From Oscillospiraceae bacterium (GTDB lineage: Bacteria > Bacillota_A > Clostridia > Oscillospirales > Oscillospiraceae): a stretch of DNA of 15,039 nucleotides. The notes beneath the pieces were generated by a model, which did not search any database, was not told where the DNA came from, and saw only the letters and a program-made list of their open reading frames with translations. Position 1 is the first letter of the stretch. Every line of letters begins with the position of its first letter. This document shows, piece after piece, positions 7,516-14,260 of the stretch. The position numbers were made by a program, and so were the translations under genes. The stretch lies in assembly GCA_015068175.1 (NCBI GenBank), contig SVLA01000038.1, positions 1 to 15,039 on the forward strand. The letters run 5' to 3'.

Positions 7516-7640
7516 TTATTTACCTTCATATGGGGTGTTGCGCTTCAATTTACCGTTAGGTAAGACCATCCAGCCGGTGATGAAGGAAGCCTCGCCCGAT
7601 CCATCTTTTTTGAGAATCGTTACCACAAGCGTTTTTGCAA
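7516..7640 (-). pseudogene. 3' remnant of a polymorphic toxin-like gene
   Basis: Read on the minus strand, about 40 codons end in TAA (7516-7518): AKTLVVTILKKDGSG, then EASFITGWMVLP, then NGKLKRNTPYEGK. The T-V-T-x-L-x-K-D-G-x-G...TGW...P...K/R.T.Y shape resembles C-termini of nuclease-type secreted toxins in Firmicutes (for example DUF6883-like ends). This is a recalled resemblance, not a search result. Nothing upstream continues the domain. The frame runs into the 15-bp hairpin at 7648-7693, where an accidental ATG (7677) would allow only 53 aa. The next gene starts two bases after the stop, matching a toxin followed by its immunity gene. I infer that the body of the toxin gene was deleted or replaced. 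Confidence 0.55.
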
Positions 7641-7693
7641 AAAGAAAAAGGTTGATAGTTTTCAGATACACTCGCATCAAAACTATCAACCTT
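7638..7693 (-). terminator. Intrinsic-terminator-like hairpin, minus strand
   Basis: A perfect 15-bp stem, AAGGTTGATAGTTTT (7648-7662) with its complement (7679-7693), has a 16-nt loop. On the minus strand it is followed by TTTCTTTTTGC. No minus-strand gene ends here now, so it may belong to a lost upstream gene, or it may attenuate transcription coming from the tRNA side. Confidence 0.6.
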
Positions 7694-7712
7694 ATTTGTA
7701 TAATGACTATAA

Positions 7713-7929
7713 AAAAGATATTTTCGATGCGTTTGCGTATGAATTTGAACTCTCACATTTTAAGTGAAGTATCAGCTATCGCTGACGTGAAGTAATGGCC
7801 TACGCCATAGTGAAGTTTCGTGCTGAAAGCACAAAGTGAAGTTAAGTTTGCAAAAAAACACTTGCGAAGCAAACTTCACTACGCAGTAACTTCACTGCCA
7901 TAGGCAACTTCACTTGCCCGCAAGGGCAA
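7713..7929 (+). repeat. Hairpin-array repeat element, copy B
   Basis: The leader AAAAGATATTTTCG... ending GAACTCTCACATTTTAA matches copy A at very roughly three bases in four. Four GTGAAGT words follow at 7764, 7787, 7810 and 7836 (spacing 23, 23, 26), then three ACTTCAC words at 7873, 7889 and 7907. Hairpins between them are TCAGC-TATC-GCTGA (7772-7785), ATGGC-CTAC-GCCAT (7795-7808), GTGCT-GAA-AGCAC (7820-7832), TTGC-GAA-GCAA (7862-7872), TGCC-ATA-GGCA (7896-7906) and TTGCCC-GCAA-GGGCAA (7914-7929). AAGTTTGC (7844-7851) can also pair with GCAAACTT (7869-7876) as the central stem. Most hairpin sequences differ from copy A, while layout and word spacing are kept. The element ends about ten bases before the tRNA terminator. 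Confidence 0.75.
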
Positions 7930-7938
7930 ACTTAGTTA

Positions 7939-7970
7939 AAAAACCGACTTGTCGAAACAAGTCGGTTTTT
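7939..7970. terminator. Bidirectional terminator after tRNA-Leu
   Basis: A 14-bp stem (AAAAACCGACTTGT 7939-7952 with 7957-7970) has a CGAA loop and A/T tracts on both sides. It lies three bases beyond the CCA end of the tRNA and can stop transcripts from either strand. Confidence 0.88.
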
Positions 7971-7972
7971 CA

Positions 7973-8055
7973 TGGTGCGAGAGATGGGACTCGAACCCAC
8001 ACGGCGTAACCACACGCACCTCAAACGTGCTTGTCTACCATTCCAACACTCTCGC
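7973..8055 (-). tRNA. tRNA-Leu, anticodon GAG
   Basis: On the minus strand the acceptor GCGAGAG (8055-8049) pairs with CTCTCGC (7983-7977), followed by A and an encoded CCA (7975-7973). The anticodon stem CACGT/GCGTG encloses the loop TTGAGGT, giving anticodon GAG (plus-strand CTC at 8020-8022) for CUC/CUU leucine codons. The D arm (GG-ATGGTAGA type) and the T arm GTGGG-TTCGAGT-CCCAT are complete. A variable arm of about 12 bases (GGT-TAC-GCC) is the class II leucine feature. The gene is a single-tRNA unit with its own promoter and terminator. Its 3' end faces the accessory stretch at 5469-7972. Confidence 0.95.
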
Positions 8056-8067
8056 GGACACTTGGAT

Positions 8068-8096
8068 ATTATAACCGGGAAAACAATATTTGTCAA
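8068..8096 (-). promoter_or_regulatory. Consensus promoter of tRNA-Leu
   Basis: TTGACA (8091-8096), a 17-base spacer and TATAAT (8068-8073) on the minus strand, a perfect SigA consensus. The mature tRNA starts at 8055, so the 5' leader is only a few bases. Confidence 0.92.
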
Positions 8097-8153
8097 TCTT
8101 TTTTTGAAAATCCGTGAAATGATCGGCTTCGGCACTTTTCAGCTTTTCCCATC

Positions 8154-8182
8154 TTTACTTTCCCGGGGATCCGTGGTAAAAT
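8154..8182 (+). promoter_or_regulatory. Promoter of the SEDS gene
   Basis: TTTACT (8154-8159), a 17-base spacer and TAAAAT (8177-8182), with a TG extended -10 at 8174-8175. AAGGAGG (8202-8208) follows, seven bases before the GTG start. Confidence 0.65.
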
Positions 8183-8215
8183 AAATGACAAGTATGTGCT
8201 GAAGGAGGCAGGGAC

Positions 8216-9373
8216 GTGTCTGATTTTATCCGCGAACTAAAGAGCTTTTTCCGTAAGGGCGACATGGTCCTGCTGATCATGTGTCTGCTGGTATCGGCCT
8301 TTGGCTGTCTGATCATTGCCAGCACCAACAATTACCGCGGATTCACCCGTTATGTGGTGGTGCAGATCGTGGCGATCCTGCTGGGCGTGGTCCTTTTTGC
8401 CATCACCTCCTCCATTGATGCGACCTTCTTCCACGAGCATCGCTTTTGGTTTATCTGCATCAATTATTTTATGATCCTATTGCTGATCCCCCTGGGCATT
8501 GACCACAACACCGGCAACCGGAGCTGGCTGAACATTCCCTTCCTGCCCATCGACATCCAGCCGGCGGAGATCTGCAAGATCTTCTATATTTTGATCATGG
8601 CCTCGGTCATGGGCCAGCATCAGCACAATCTGTCGGGGATCCGGTCCGTTTTGCACATGGTGGTCCATCTGGGCCTGCTGGCCGGATTGAACCTGGTGAT
8701 CTCCACGGATCTGGGCGTTTCGCTGCTGTTCGTATTCATTTTCCTGGGCATGGTCATTTCCGGCGGTGTCAAATGGTTCTGGTTCTTCATCGGCGGCGGC
8801 GCCGTGGCGGTGCTGGGTCCTCTGTTCTGGACCCATGTCATGACCGACGAGCAGCGAAACCGTATCGCCTACGTTTTTAATCCCATGGAGATCGACCCCA
8901 ACGGTATCGACGAGGGCTGGCACACTACCCAGAGCCTGAAGTCCCTGACCGGCGGCGGATTGACGGGCCAGGGATTGTTTGACGGCAACCGCACTCAGGT
9001 GGGCGCCCTGAATGCCCAGCACACGGACTTCATTTTCTCCGCCATCGGCGAAGAAATGGGCTTTTTGGGCTGCTTGCTGGTGCTGGTGATGCTTTTTGCC
9101 ATCGTCGCCCGGTGCATTTGGGTGGGCTGCCGGAGCCACGACTACATGCGCCGCATGATCTGCTTCGGCGCGGCCGCTTCCTTGCTGTTCCAGATCATTT
9201 GTAATGTGGGTATGTGTATGGGCGTTCTGCCGGTCATCGGTCTGACCCTGCCCCTGATCAGTTACGGCGGATCCTCGGTGGTGACCACCTTCGGCATGCT
9301 GGGACTGGTGTCCGGAGTCTGCGCACGGCCGGCTCCACGAAGTCATGAGCGATATATCCTGCCTCCCAGATGA
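8216..9373 (+). CDS. SEDS family peptidoglycan glycosyltransferase (RodA/FtsW type)
   Basis: A polytopic membrane protein of 385 aa that polymerises lipid II glycan strands, normally paired with a class B PBP. Around ten hydrophobic segments are visible from residue 18 on. SEDS hallmarks are IQPAE (114-118), the DLG block STDLGVSLLF with the catalytic-type Asp165, the long extracytoplasmic loop with GGGLTGQGL (246-254), HTDFIFSAIGEEMG (269-282) and PLISYGGSS (346-354). Start is GTG 8216, set by AAGGAGG. The C-tail is short. The NHTGNRSW-like stretch (98-104) and stand-alone placement are more RodA-like than FtsW-like, but no mre, pbp or division genes are near, so I do not assign rodA or ftsW. 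It has its own promoter and terminator. Confidence 0.92.
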   Translation: MSDFIRELKSFFRKGDMVLLIMCLLVSAFGCLIIASTNNYRGFTRYVVVQIVAILLGVVLFAITSSIDATFFHEHRFWFICINYFMILLLIPLGIDHNTGNRSWLNIPFLPIDIQPAEICKIFYILIMASVMGQHQHNLSGIRSVLHMVVHLGLLAGLNLVISTDLGVSLLFVFIFLGMVISGGVKWFWFFIGGGAVAVLGPLFWTHVMTDEQRNRIAYVFNPMEIDPNGIDEGWHTTQSLKSLTGGGLTGQGLFDGNRTQVGALNAQHTDFIFSAIGEEMGFLGCLLVLVMLFAIVARCIWVGCRSHDYMRRMICFGAAASLLFQIICNVGMCMGVLPVIGLTLPLISYGGSSVVTTFGMLGLVSGVCARPAPRSHERYILPPR

Positions 9374-9378
9374 TTTCA

Positions 9379-9409
9379 GCGCCCCGGTGAGCCGGGGCGC
9401 TTGCTTTTT
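9379..9409 (+). terminator. Intrinsic terminator of the SEDS gene
   Basis: A 9-bp GC stem (GCGCCCCGG 9379-9387 with CCGGGGCGC 9392-9400), a TGAG loop, then TTGCTTTTT, five bases after the TGA. Confidence 0.92.
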
Positions 9410-9429
9410 GCGGTGGAGGGTGCTATAAT
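9401..9429 (+). promoter_or_regulatory. Promoter of the hydrolase-rsmE operon
   Basis: TTGCTT (9401-9406) and TATAAT (9424-9429) are 17 bases apart. The -35 box lies inside the T tract of the SEDS terminator. Confidence 0.65.
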
Positions 9430-9457
9430 TTGACATCATATATTTGGAGTGACCTTT

Positions 9458-10420
9458 ATGCCAATCTTGATCATTCTGGCGGTCCTGGGGGCTCTGGCTT
9501 TGCTGGGGGCCTATATCTGCTATCGGATCGTATTTTATGCACCGCCGGCAAAACCTTTGGCGGAAGGGGAATTCGACCTGCCCCCGGATGATATTTACAA
9601 ACCCCATTGGCCCCAAATGGCGGCCTGGCAGACCCAGATCCGCAGCCTGCCCCGGCAGGAATGGACGGTGATGTCCCATGACGGCCTGCAGCTTTGGGGC
9701 AGTTATTACGAATGCCGGCCCGGCGCGGTGACGGAGCTGATGTTCCACGGCTATCGGGGTTCCGCGGAGCGGGATCTTTGCGGCGGTGTCCAGCGTGCCT
9801 TTGCTCTGGGGCGGAATGTGCTGATCGTGGATCAGCGGACCGCTGGCCGCAGCCAGGGACGGACCATCACCTTCGGTATCCTGGAACAGCGGGACTGCCT
9901 GACCTGGGTGGACTACATGATCCGCCGGGATCCGGATGTGAAGATCATTCTCACCGGCATTTCCATGGGCGCCGCAACGGTATTGATGGCGGCGGGAAAA
10001 CCTCTGCCGGAGAATGTGGTGGGCGTTTTGGCGGATTGCGGTTATTCTTCCGCCAGGGAGATCATCTGCAAATGCGCCGCGGAGATGAAATTGCCGCCGA
10101 AGCTGGTATATCCCTTCATTCGCCTGGGGGCCCTGGTCTTTGGCAAGTTCGATCCCGATGCCGATTCGCCCCTGGAGGCGGTCCGGCGCTGTGAAAAGCC
10201 GGTGATCTTTTTCCACGGCGAAAGCGACGGCTTCGTGCCCTGCCACATGAGCCGTGCCGTTTATGAGGCCTGCCCGGCCCCCAAGCGACTGGTAACGATT
10301 CCCGGGGCGGACCACGGTCTTTCTTACCCCGTGGATCAGAAGACCTATCTGCGGGAAGTGGCGGATTTCTTTACGGAAAACGGTGTGCCCACGGAAGTTT
10401 TGGAGGAGAATGCAGTATGA
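9458..10420 (+). CDS. Membrane-anchored alpha/beta hydrolase
   Basis: This protein has 320 aa, with one N-terminal membrane segment (about residues 2-25) and then an alpha/beta hydrolase domain like the YqkD/BEM46 group. Catalytic triad candidates are Ser169 in GISMGA, Asp257 in HGESDGFV and His286 in GADHGLSY. The oxyanion region is MFHGYRGSA. Substrate is unknown; esterase or amidase activity on the envelope side or in the cytoplasm is inferred. I chose ATG 9458 because GGAG (9446-9449) is correctly spaced for it, whereas the in-frame GTG at 9449 overlaps that ribosome site. The stop overlaps the rsmE start by four bases (ATGA), so the two are translationally coupled, although no functional link is obvious. 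Confidence 0.88.
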   Translation: MPILIILAVLGALALLGAYICYRIVFYAPPAKPLAEGEFDLPPDDIYKPHWPQMAAWQTQIRSLPRQEWTVMSHDGLQLWGSYYECRPGAVTELMFHGYRGSAERDLCGGVQRAFALGRNVLIVDQRTAGRSQGRTITFGILEQRDCLTWVDYMIRRDPDVKIILTGISMGAATVLMAAGKPLPENVVGVLADCGYSSAREIICKCAAEMKLPPKLVYPFIRLGALVFGKFDPDADSPLEAVRRCEKPVIFFHGESDGFVPCHMSRAVYEACPAPKRLVTIPGADHGLSYPVDQKTYLREVADFFTENGVPTEVLEENAV

Positions 10421-11148
10421 CCCGATTTTTTGTAACCCCGGACGAACTGCAGCCGGATTTTTTGGTACTGACCGGAGAAAATGCCCGCCATGCCAAGGTC
10501 CTGCGCTTAAAATGCGGAGAAGAGGTGCTGGTCTGTGACGGCCAGGGCCGGGAATGTCTGTGCGCCGTCAGCGATGTCAGCGATGGGCAGATCGGCCTGG
10601 TGGTACGCCACCGGCAGGAATCGGAGACGGAAGCCGCCGTTCGTGTCAGCGTCTATATGGCCTTCCCCAAGGCGGACAAGCTGGAACACGTGATCCAGAA
10701 GGCCACGGAGCTGGGGGCCTATGAGATCGTGGCCTTCCCTTCGGGCCGGTGCGTGTCCAGGCCCGATGAAAAGAGCCTGGGCAAGAAGCTGGAGCGTTGG
10801 CAGAAGATCGCCGCTTCGGCGGCGGAACAATCCGGCCGGGGCCGGATCCCCCAGGTGCTGACGCTGCCCAGCTATGCCGCTGCTCTGAAACGGGCGGCCC
10901 AGGCAGACAAGGCGTTGATGTTCTATGAAAACGAACGGGCCACCACCTTAAAGATGGCGCTGTCGGAGGGCGGTTACAAGACCGTCAGCCTGCTGATCGG
11001 CCCGGAAGGGGGTCTGAACCCTAAAGAAGTGGAGCAGGCCATGGCCGCGGGTCTGAAGGTCTGCACCCTGGGCCGGCGGATCCTCCGCTGTGAGACGGCG
11101 CCGCTGTGCGCCCTCAGCGCCGTAATGTATGACGCCGGGGAATTTTGA
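10417..11148 (+). CDS. rsmE: 16S rRNA m3U1498 methyltransferase
   Basis: RsmE methylates N3 of U1498 in 16S rRNA near the P site of the 30S subunit. At 243 aa it has normal length. The N-terminal PUA-like part shows HAKVLRLKCGEEV (25-37). The SPOUT knot domain carries EQSGR (137-141), the SAM-binding IGPEGGL (194-200) and LGRRILRCETA (218-228), which are diagnostic of the family. It overlaps the hydrolase by ATGA. In many Firmicutes rsmE follows prmA and dnaJ; that neighbourhood is absent here. Its stop codon TGA lies inside the -35 box of the proS promoter. Confidence 0.96.
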   Translation: MTRFFVTPDELQPDFLVLTGENARHAKVLRLKCGEEVLVCDGQGRECLCAVSDVSDGQIGLVVRHRQESETEAAVRVSVYMAFPKADKLEHVIQKATELGAYEIVAFPSGRCVSRPDEKSLGKKLERWQKIAASAAEQSGRGRIPQVLTLPSYAAALKRAAQADKALMFYENERATTLKMALSEGGYKTVSLLIGPEGGLNPKEVEQAMAAGLKVCTLGRRILRCETAPLCALSAVMYDAGEF

Positions 11149-11174
11149 CAACCCCTTGACAAAGGTGCTATAAT
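11145..11174 (+). promoter_or_regulatory. Promoter of proS, overlapping the rsmE stop
   Basis: TTGACA (11145-11150), an 18-base spacer and TATAAT (11169-11174). A second TTGACA at 11156-11161 sits in the spacer and does not align with a -10. The leader of about 35 bases is too short for a T-box. Confidence 0.82.
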
Positions 11175-11216
11175 GTATACTGCAAAATTTGGAAAACCAC
11201 CGAGAGGATGAAATAT

Positions 11217-12653
11217 ATGGCAAAGGATAAAAAAGTAACCGAGATCACCGATATGGAGGTGGATTTTGCCCAGTGGTTCACGGACGTTTGTACCAAGGCC
11301 CAGCTCATCGACTACTCCTCCATTAAGGGTGTATTCATCTACCGTCCCTATGGCTACGCCATTTGGGAGAATATTCAGCGCATCATGGATGCCGAGTTCA
11401 AGAAGCAGGGCGTGGAGAACGTCTATATGCCCCTGCTGATCCCCGAATCCCTGCTGCAGAAGGAAAAGGACCATGTGGCCGGTTTCGCGCCGGAGTGCGC
11501 CTGGGTCACCATGGGCGGCAGCGAGGAGCTGGAGGAGAAGTACGCCATCCGGCCCACTTCCGAGACCCTGTTCTGCGAGCATTTTGCCCACGTTCTGCAG
11601 TCCCACCGGGATCTGCCCATGAAGTATAACCAGTGGTGCAGTGTTCTGCGCTGGGAGAAGACCAGCCGTCCCTTCCTGCGTCACCGGGAATTTTTGTGGC
11701 AGGAGGGCCATACCATCCATGCCACCGCTGAGGAGGCTCAGGCCTTCACCGAGACCATGCTGAACGTCTACGCCGACTTCTGCGAGAATGTGCTGGCCAT
11801 GCCCGTGACCCGGGGCCAGAAGACCGAAAAGGAAAAGTTCAACGGCGCGGAAGCCACTTACACCATCGAGTGCATGATGCATGACCGCAAGGCCCTTCAG
11901 GCCGGCACCTCCCACTATTTCGGTGACGGCTTCGCCAAGGCTTTCGGCATCGAATTCACCGACAAGAACAACACCCGCACCAATCCCCACGAGACTTCCT
12001 GGGGCGTGTCCACCCGCCTCATCGGCGGCATCATCATGACCCACGGCGACAACAACGGCCTGGTGCTGCCTCCCAAGGTGGCCCCCGTGCAGGTGGTCAT
12101 TCTCCCCGTGGCCCAGCACAAGCCCGGCGTTCTGGAGGCGGCTAACGACCTGAAGGAACGGCTGGTGAATGCCGGCTTCCGGGTGAAGCTGGATGACAGC
12201 GACAACTCCATGGGCTGGAAGTGCGCCGAGTATGAAATGAAGGGTGTCCCCGTCCGTGTGGAGTGCGGCCCCCGGGATCTGGAAAACGGCCAGTGCGTCA
12301 TCGTTCGCCGTACCGACCGGGAGAAGATCATCTGCAAGCTGGAAGAGCTGGAAGAGGCTGTGGCACGGGAACTGGAAAATGTCCACAACGGCATGTTTGC
12401 CCGGGCAAAGCAGAACCTGGACGAGCATATTTTCCAGGCCCATTCTCTGGAAGAGGCCAAGGCCCTGCAGGATCAGCACGGCGGCTATATCAAGACCATG
12501 TGGTGCGGCGACCTGGAGTGCGAACTGGCCATGAAGGAAAAGGCCGGCATGTCCTCCCGCTGCATCCCCTTCGCGCAGGAGAACCTGGGTGAGACTTGCG
12601 CCTGCTGCGGCAAGCCCGCCCACAAGATGGTTTACTGGGGCGTTGCTTACTAA
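11217..12653 (+). CDS. proS: Prolyl-tRNA synthetase, short archaeal/eukaryote-like type
   Basis: The enzyme charges tRNA-Pro with proline. It is a class II synthetase of 478 aa without the large editing insertion of the E. coli type, as in many Clostridia. Visible signatures are IRPTSET (111-117), motif 2 with [16 protein letters not shown] (144-159) and WQEGHT (161-166), the GTSH block (230-233), motif 3 GVSTRLIGG (263-271), the anticodon-binding domain (about 290-385) and a C-terminal zinc-type domain with cysteines 430, 435, 461 and 464. The C-terminus ends in Tyr, as is typical of this type. I chose ATG 11217 because GAGAGG (11202-11207) is well placed for it. The in-frame ATG at 11208 directly abuts that site. 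It is a single-gene unit. Confidence 0.96.
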   Translation: MAKDKKVTEITDMEVDFAQWFTDVCTKAQLIDYSSIKGVFIYRPYGYAIWENIQRIMDAEFKKQGVENVYMPLLIPESLLQKEKDHVAGFAPECAWVTMGGSEELEEKYAIRPTSETLFCEHFAHVLQSHRDLPMKYNQWCSVLRWEKTSRPFLRHREFLWQEGHTIHATAEEAQAFTETMLNVYADFCENVLAMPVTRGQKTEKEKFNGAEATYTIECMMHDRKALQAGTSHYFGDGFAKAFGIEFTDKNNTRTNPHETSWGVSTRLIGGIIMTHGDNNGLVLPPKVAPVQVVILPVAQHKPGVLEAANDLKERLVNAGFRVKLDDSDNSMGWKCAEYEMKGVPVRVECGPRDLENGQCVIVRRTDREKIICKLEELEEAVARELENVHNGMFARAKQNLDEHIFQAHSLEEAKALQDQHGGYIKTMWCGDLECELAMKEKAGMSSRCIPFAQENLGETCACCGKPAHKMVYWGVAY

Positions 12654-12664
12654 AAAATAGGATG

Positions 12665-12691
12665 GAGGCAGTCCCGGGGACTGCCTCTGTT
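12665..12691 (+). terminator. Terminator of proS
   Basis: GAGGCAGTCCC (12665-12675) pairs with GGGACTGCCTC (12677-12687), followed by TGTTT. The stem is strong but the T tract is weak, so read-through into the kinase gene is possible. I see no separate promoter for that gene. Confidence 0.7.
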
Positions 12692-12711
12692 TAACTGAAG
12701 GAGGGGCATGT

Positions 12712-13212
12712 ATGGAGCGGATCGTGATCATTGGCTGCGGCGGCGCCGGAAAATCCACCCTGGCCCGGCAGTTGGGAGAAAAGCTGGATCTTCCCGTGGT
12801 CCATCTGGACAGCATTTTTTGGCTGCCCGGCTGGGTGGAGATGGAGAAAGAGGAATTTGACCGGCGTCTGCAGGAGGAACTGGCCAAAGACCGCTGGATC
12901 ATGGACGGCAACTTCAACCGCACCATGCCCCAGCGGATCGCCCGGTGCGATACCGTCATCTATTTGGATTTTTCCCGCTGGGCCTGCCTGATGGGGGTGC
13001 TGAAACGGATCATTACCACTTACGGCACCGTGCGGCCCGACATGGGGGCCGGCTGCCCGGAACGGATCGATCTGGAATTCCTGAAATGGGTCTGGAATTT
13101 CAACAAGAGCAAGCGGCAGGGCTACTACAAAATGCTCAACGAGGCGGAGGGAAAAGAGACCATCGTGCTGAAAAACCGGCGGATGGTGCGGCGGTTCCTG
13201 GATTCTCTGTAA
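12712..13212 (+). CDS. P-loop kinase of the FlaR/adenylate-kinase-like group
   Basis: A small nucleotide-binding protein of 166 aa. Walker A GCGGAGKST is at 8-16, HLDSIFW at 31-37 and RWIMDGNF at 61-68. VIYLDFSRW at 82-90 resembles the Walker B-like strand of the adenylate kinase-related 'DNA topology modulation protein FlaR' group. An Arg/Lys-rich C-terminal part fits the lid. The substrate is not known, and the FlaR name is historical. AAGGAGG (12698-12704) sets the ATG at 12712. The ATG at 12708 is out of frame. Transcription comes either from proS read-through or from an unseen promoter. Confidence 0.85.
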   Translation: MERIVIIGCGGAGKSTLARQLGEKLDLPVVHLDSIFWLPGWVEMEKEEFDRRLQEELAKDRWIMDGNFNRTMPQRIARCDTVIYLDFSRWACLMGVLKRIITTYGTVRPDMGAGCPERIDLEFLKWVWNFNKSKRQGYYKMLNEAEGKETIVLKNRRMVRRFLDSL

Positions 13213-13218
13213 ATTGCG

Positions 13219-13247
13219 AGGGCGCTCCCGGTACGGGAGCGCCCTTT
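13219..13247. terminator. Shared terminator between convergent genes
   Basis: A 12-bp stem AGGGCGCTCCCG (13219-13230) with 13234-13245 and a GTA loop lies between the stops of the plus-strand kinase and the minus-strand membrane protein. The T tract is short. Confidence 0.75.
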
Positions 13248-13254
13248 GGCATGT

Positions 13255-14112
13255 TTATACGGCGGTTGTATCCTTGCGGAACAGCTTTCGCAGATCGCTG
13301 CGGAAATTGCGGTGATCGAAGATCATGTTCAGTCCGAAAGCCAGGGGAGTGACCAGGAGAAATACGGGACAGATCAACCAGAACCAGGGCCAATATTTGA
13401 CCTGCCCGGCCATGGAACCCATGGGGACGGTTTTGAACAGAGGCGGACAGAACAGCGCCAGGAAATCACCGATGGCATCATTGACACCGGGACCCCAGAT
13501 ATAGGAGGTGTTTTTGTAGTTGATGTGGAGCAGGTCGTCGCCGCGCATGGGGATGAAGCCCAATTCACTTTGGAACAACTGGTTCAGCATTACAAACAGC
13601 ATGACCAACAGCAATCCCACCGGCGCAGCCAGGATCCGGCGCCAGGAAAGGGTATGCAGGCCCAGCAGCACCGTCAGCAGCGGAACAGACAACAGCATCC
13701 AATGGTGGAAATAAAACCGGACGATGTCCAGCCATTCGGCGGATTGGTCCAGTTTTGCCATGGGTTCCTGGGGATAAAACAGGGCAATGAGACCGCTGAT
13801 CACGCCGATATAGAACATATAGTCCTTGCAATACTTGTTTTTACAAAGGAACAGAAAAGGAAACAGGGCAATGTTACCGGCGCAGATATTGACAAACCAG
13901 GAATCCCGGAGCATCCGGGCCTCATCCACAGAGTAGGGGGGAATATATACCTTCAGGAAGTGTAACAGCAAGCCAAAAGCCAGGAGACCCCACAGAACAC
14001 CCTTTTGCACAGCGGGGCGGGCCCGGCGCAGAGCATAGTAAAGCCCCACCAAAGCGCCGGCGGCCAGGGCGATCCACAGAAAATACCAAAAATTGAACAT
14101 CTTGATGATCAT
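13255..14112 (-). CDS. YwaF/TIGR02206-like integral membrane protein
   Basis: A membrane protein of 285 aa with about seven or eight hydrophobic segments (near 9-27, 36-55, 78-90, 99-114, 137-152, 159-178, 207-226 and 242-263). The layout, with FLWIALA at the start, a short loop before LHFLKVYI, and NICAGNIALFPF at 75-86, recalls the uncharacterised YwaF family. The function of that family is not established. Residues GDDLLHINYKNTSYIWGPG (191-209) are probably an extracytoplasmic loop. The basic C-tail (HRNFRSDLRKLFRK) suggests a cytoplasmic end. I chose ATG 14112 because of GGGAGGA (14119-14125), rather than the upstream in-frame TTG at 14145. It is isolated between hairpin terminators. Confidence 0.72.
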   Translation of the reverse strand: MIIKMFNFWYFLWIALAAGALVGLYYALRRARPAVQKGVLWGLLAFGLLLHFLKVYIPPYSVDEARMLRDSWFVNICAGNIALFPFLFLCKNKYCKDYMFYIGVISGLIALFYPQEPMAKLDQSAEWLDIVRFYFHHWMLLSVPLLTVLLGLHTLSWRRILAAPVGLLLVMLFVMLNQLFQSELGFIPMRGDDLLHINYKNTSYIWGPGVNDAIGDFLALFCPPLFKTVPMGSMAGQVKYWPWFWLICPVFLLVTPLAFGLNMIFDHRNFRSDLRKLFRKDTTAV

Positions 14113-14147
14113 GGCAAATCCTCCCAATATTGTCCTTACCGGCAATA

Positions 14148-14156
14148 TATCACACT
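14148..14156 (-). promoter_or_regulatory. Possible extended -10 promoter of the membrane protein gene
   Basis: On the minus strand the sequence TGATATATT lies about 35-45 bases before the ATG at 14112. TTGACC lies too close to serve as its -35. The assignment is tentative. Confidence 0.35.
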
Positions 14157-14227
14157 TGATCGGTCAAAGAGAGGAATTAAGGAAAGATTAAACAATTGCG
14201 CTGTTTATCTTAAAAAATAAACGAAAT

Positions 14228-14250
14228 GGGTGCGCCGCAGGGGCGCACCC
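14228..14250 (-). terminator. Terminator of the sulfatase-family gene
   Basis: A 9-bp GC stem, GGGTGCGCC (14228-14236) with GGCGCACCC (14242-14250). On the minus strand it is followed by ATTTCGTTTATTTTTT, a good T-rich tail, 10 bases after the stop codon. Confidence 0.85.
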
Positions 14251-14260
14251 GTAAAATTTG

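Noticed and set aside
7463..7795. 110-codon plus-strand open frame across the toxin remnant and hairpin
   Set aside because: It runs through a 15-bp hairpin and into repeat element B, has no ribosome site and is antisense to the immunity-like gene and toxin tail.
7010..7913. CRISPR array, because words recur at 23-base spacing
   Set aside because: Repeats are only 7-8 bases, the inserts are themselves hairpins, and the second half is inverted; there are no cas genes.
11174..11217. T-box riboswitch before proS
   Set aside because: The leader is about 35 bases with no antiterminator or T-box sequence.
8477..12959. Long minus-strand frames opposite the SEDS/hydrolase genes (8477-10315) and proS (10974-12959)
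   Set aside because: Both cover several well-supported plus-strand genes and read low-complexity His/Gln-rich protein without motifs.
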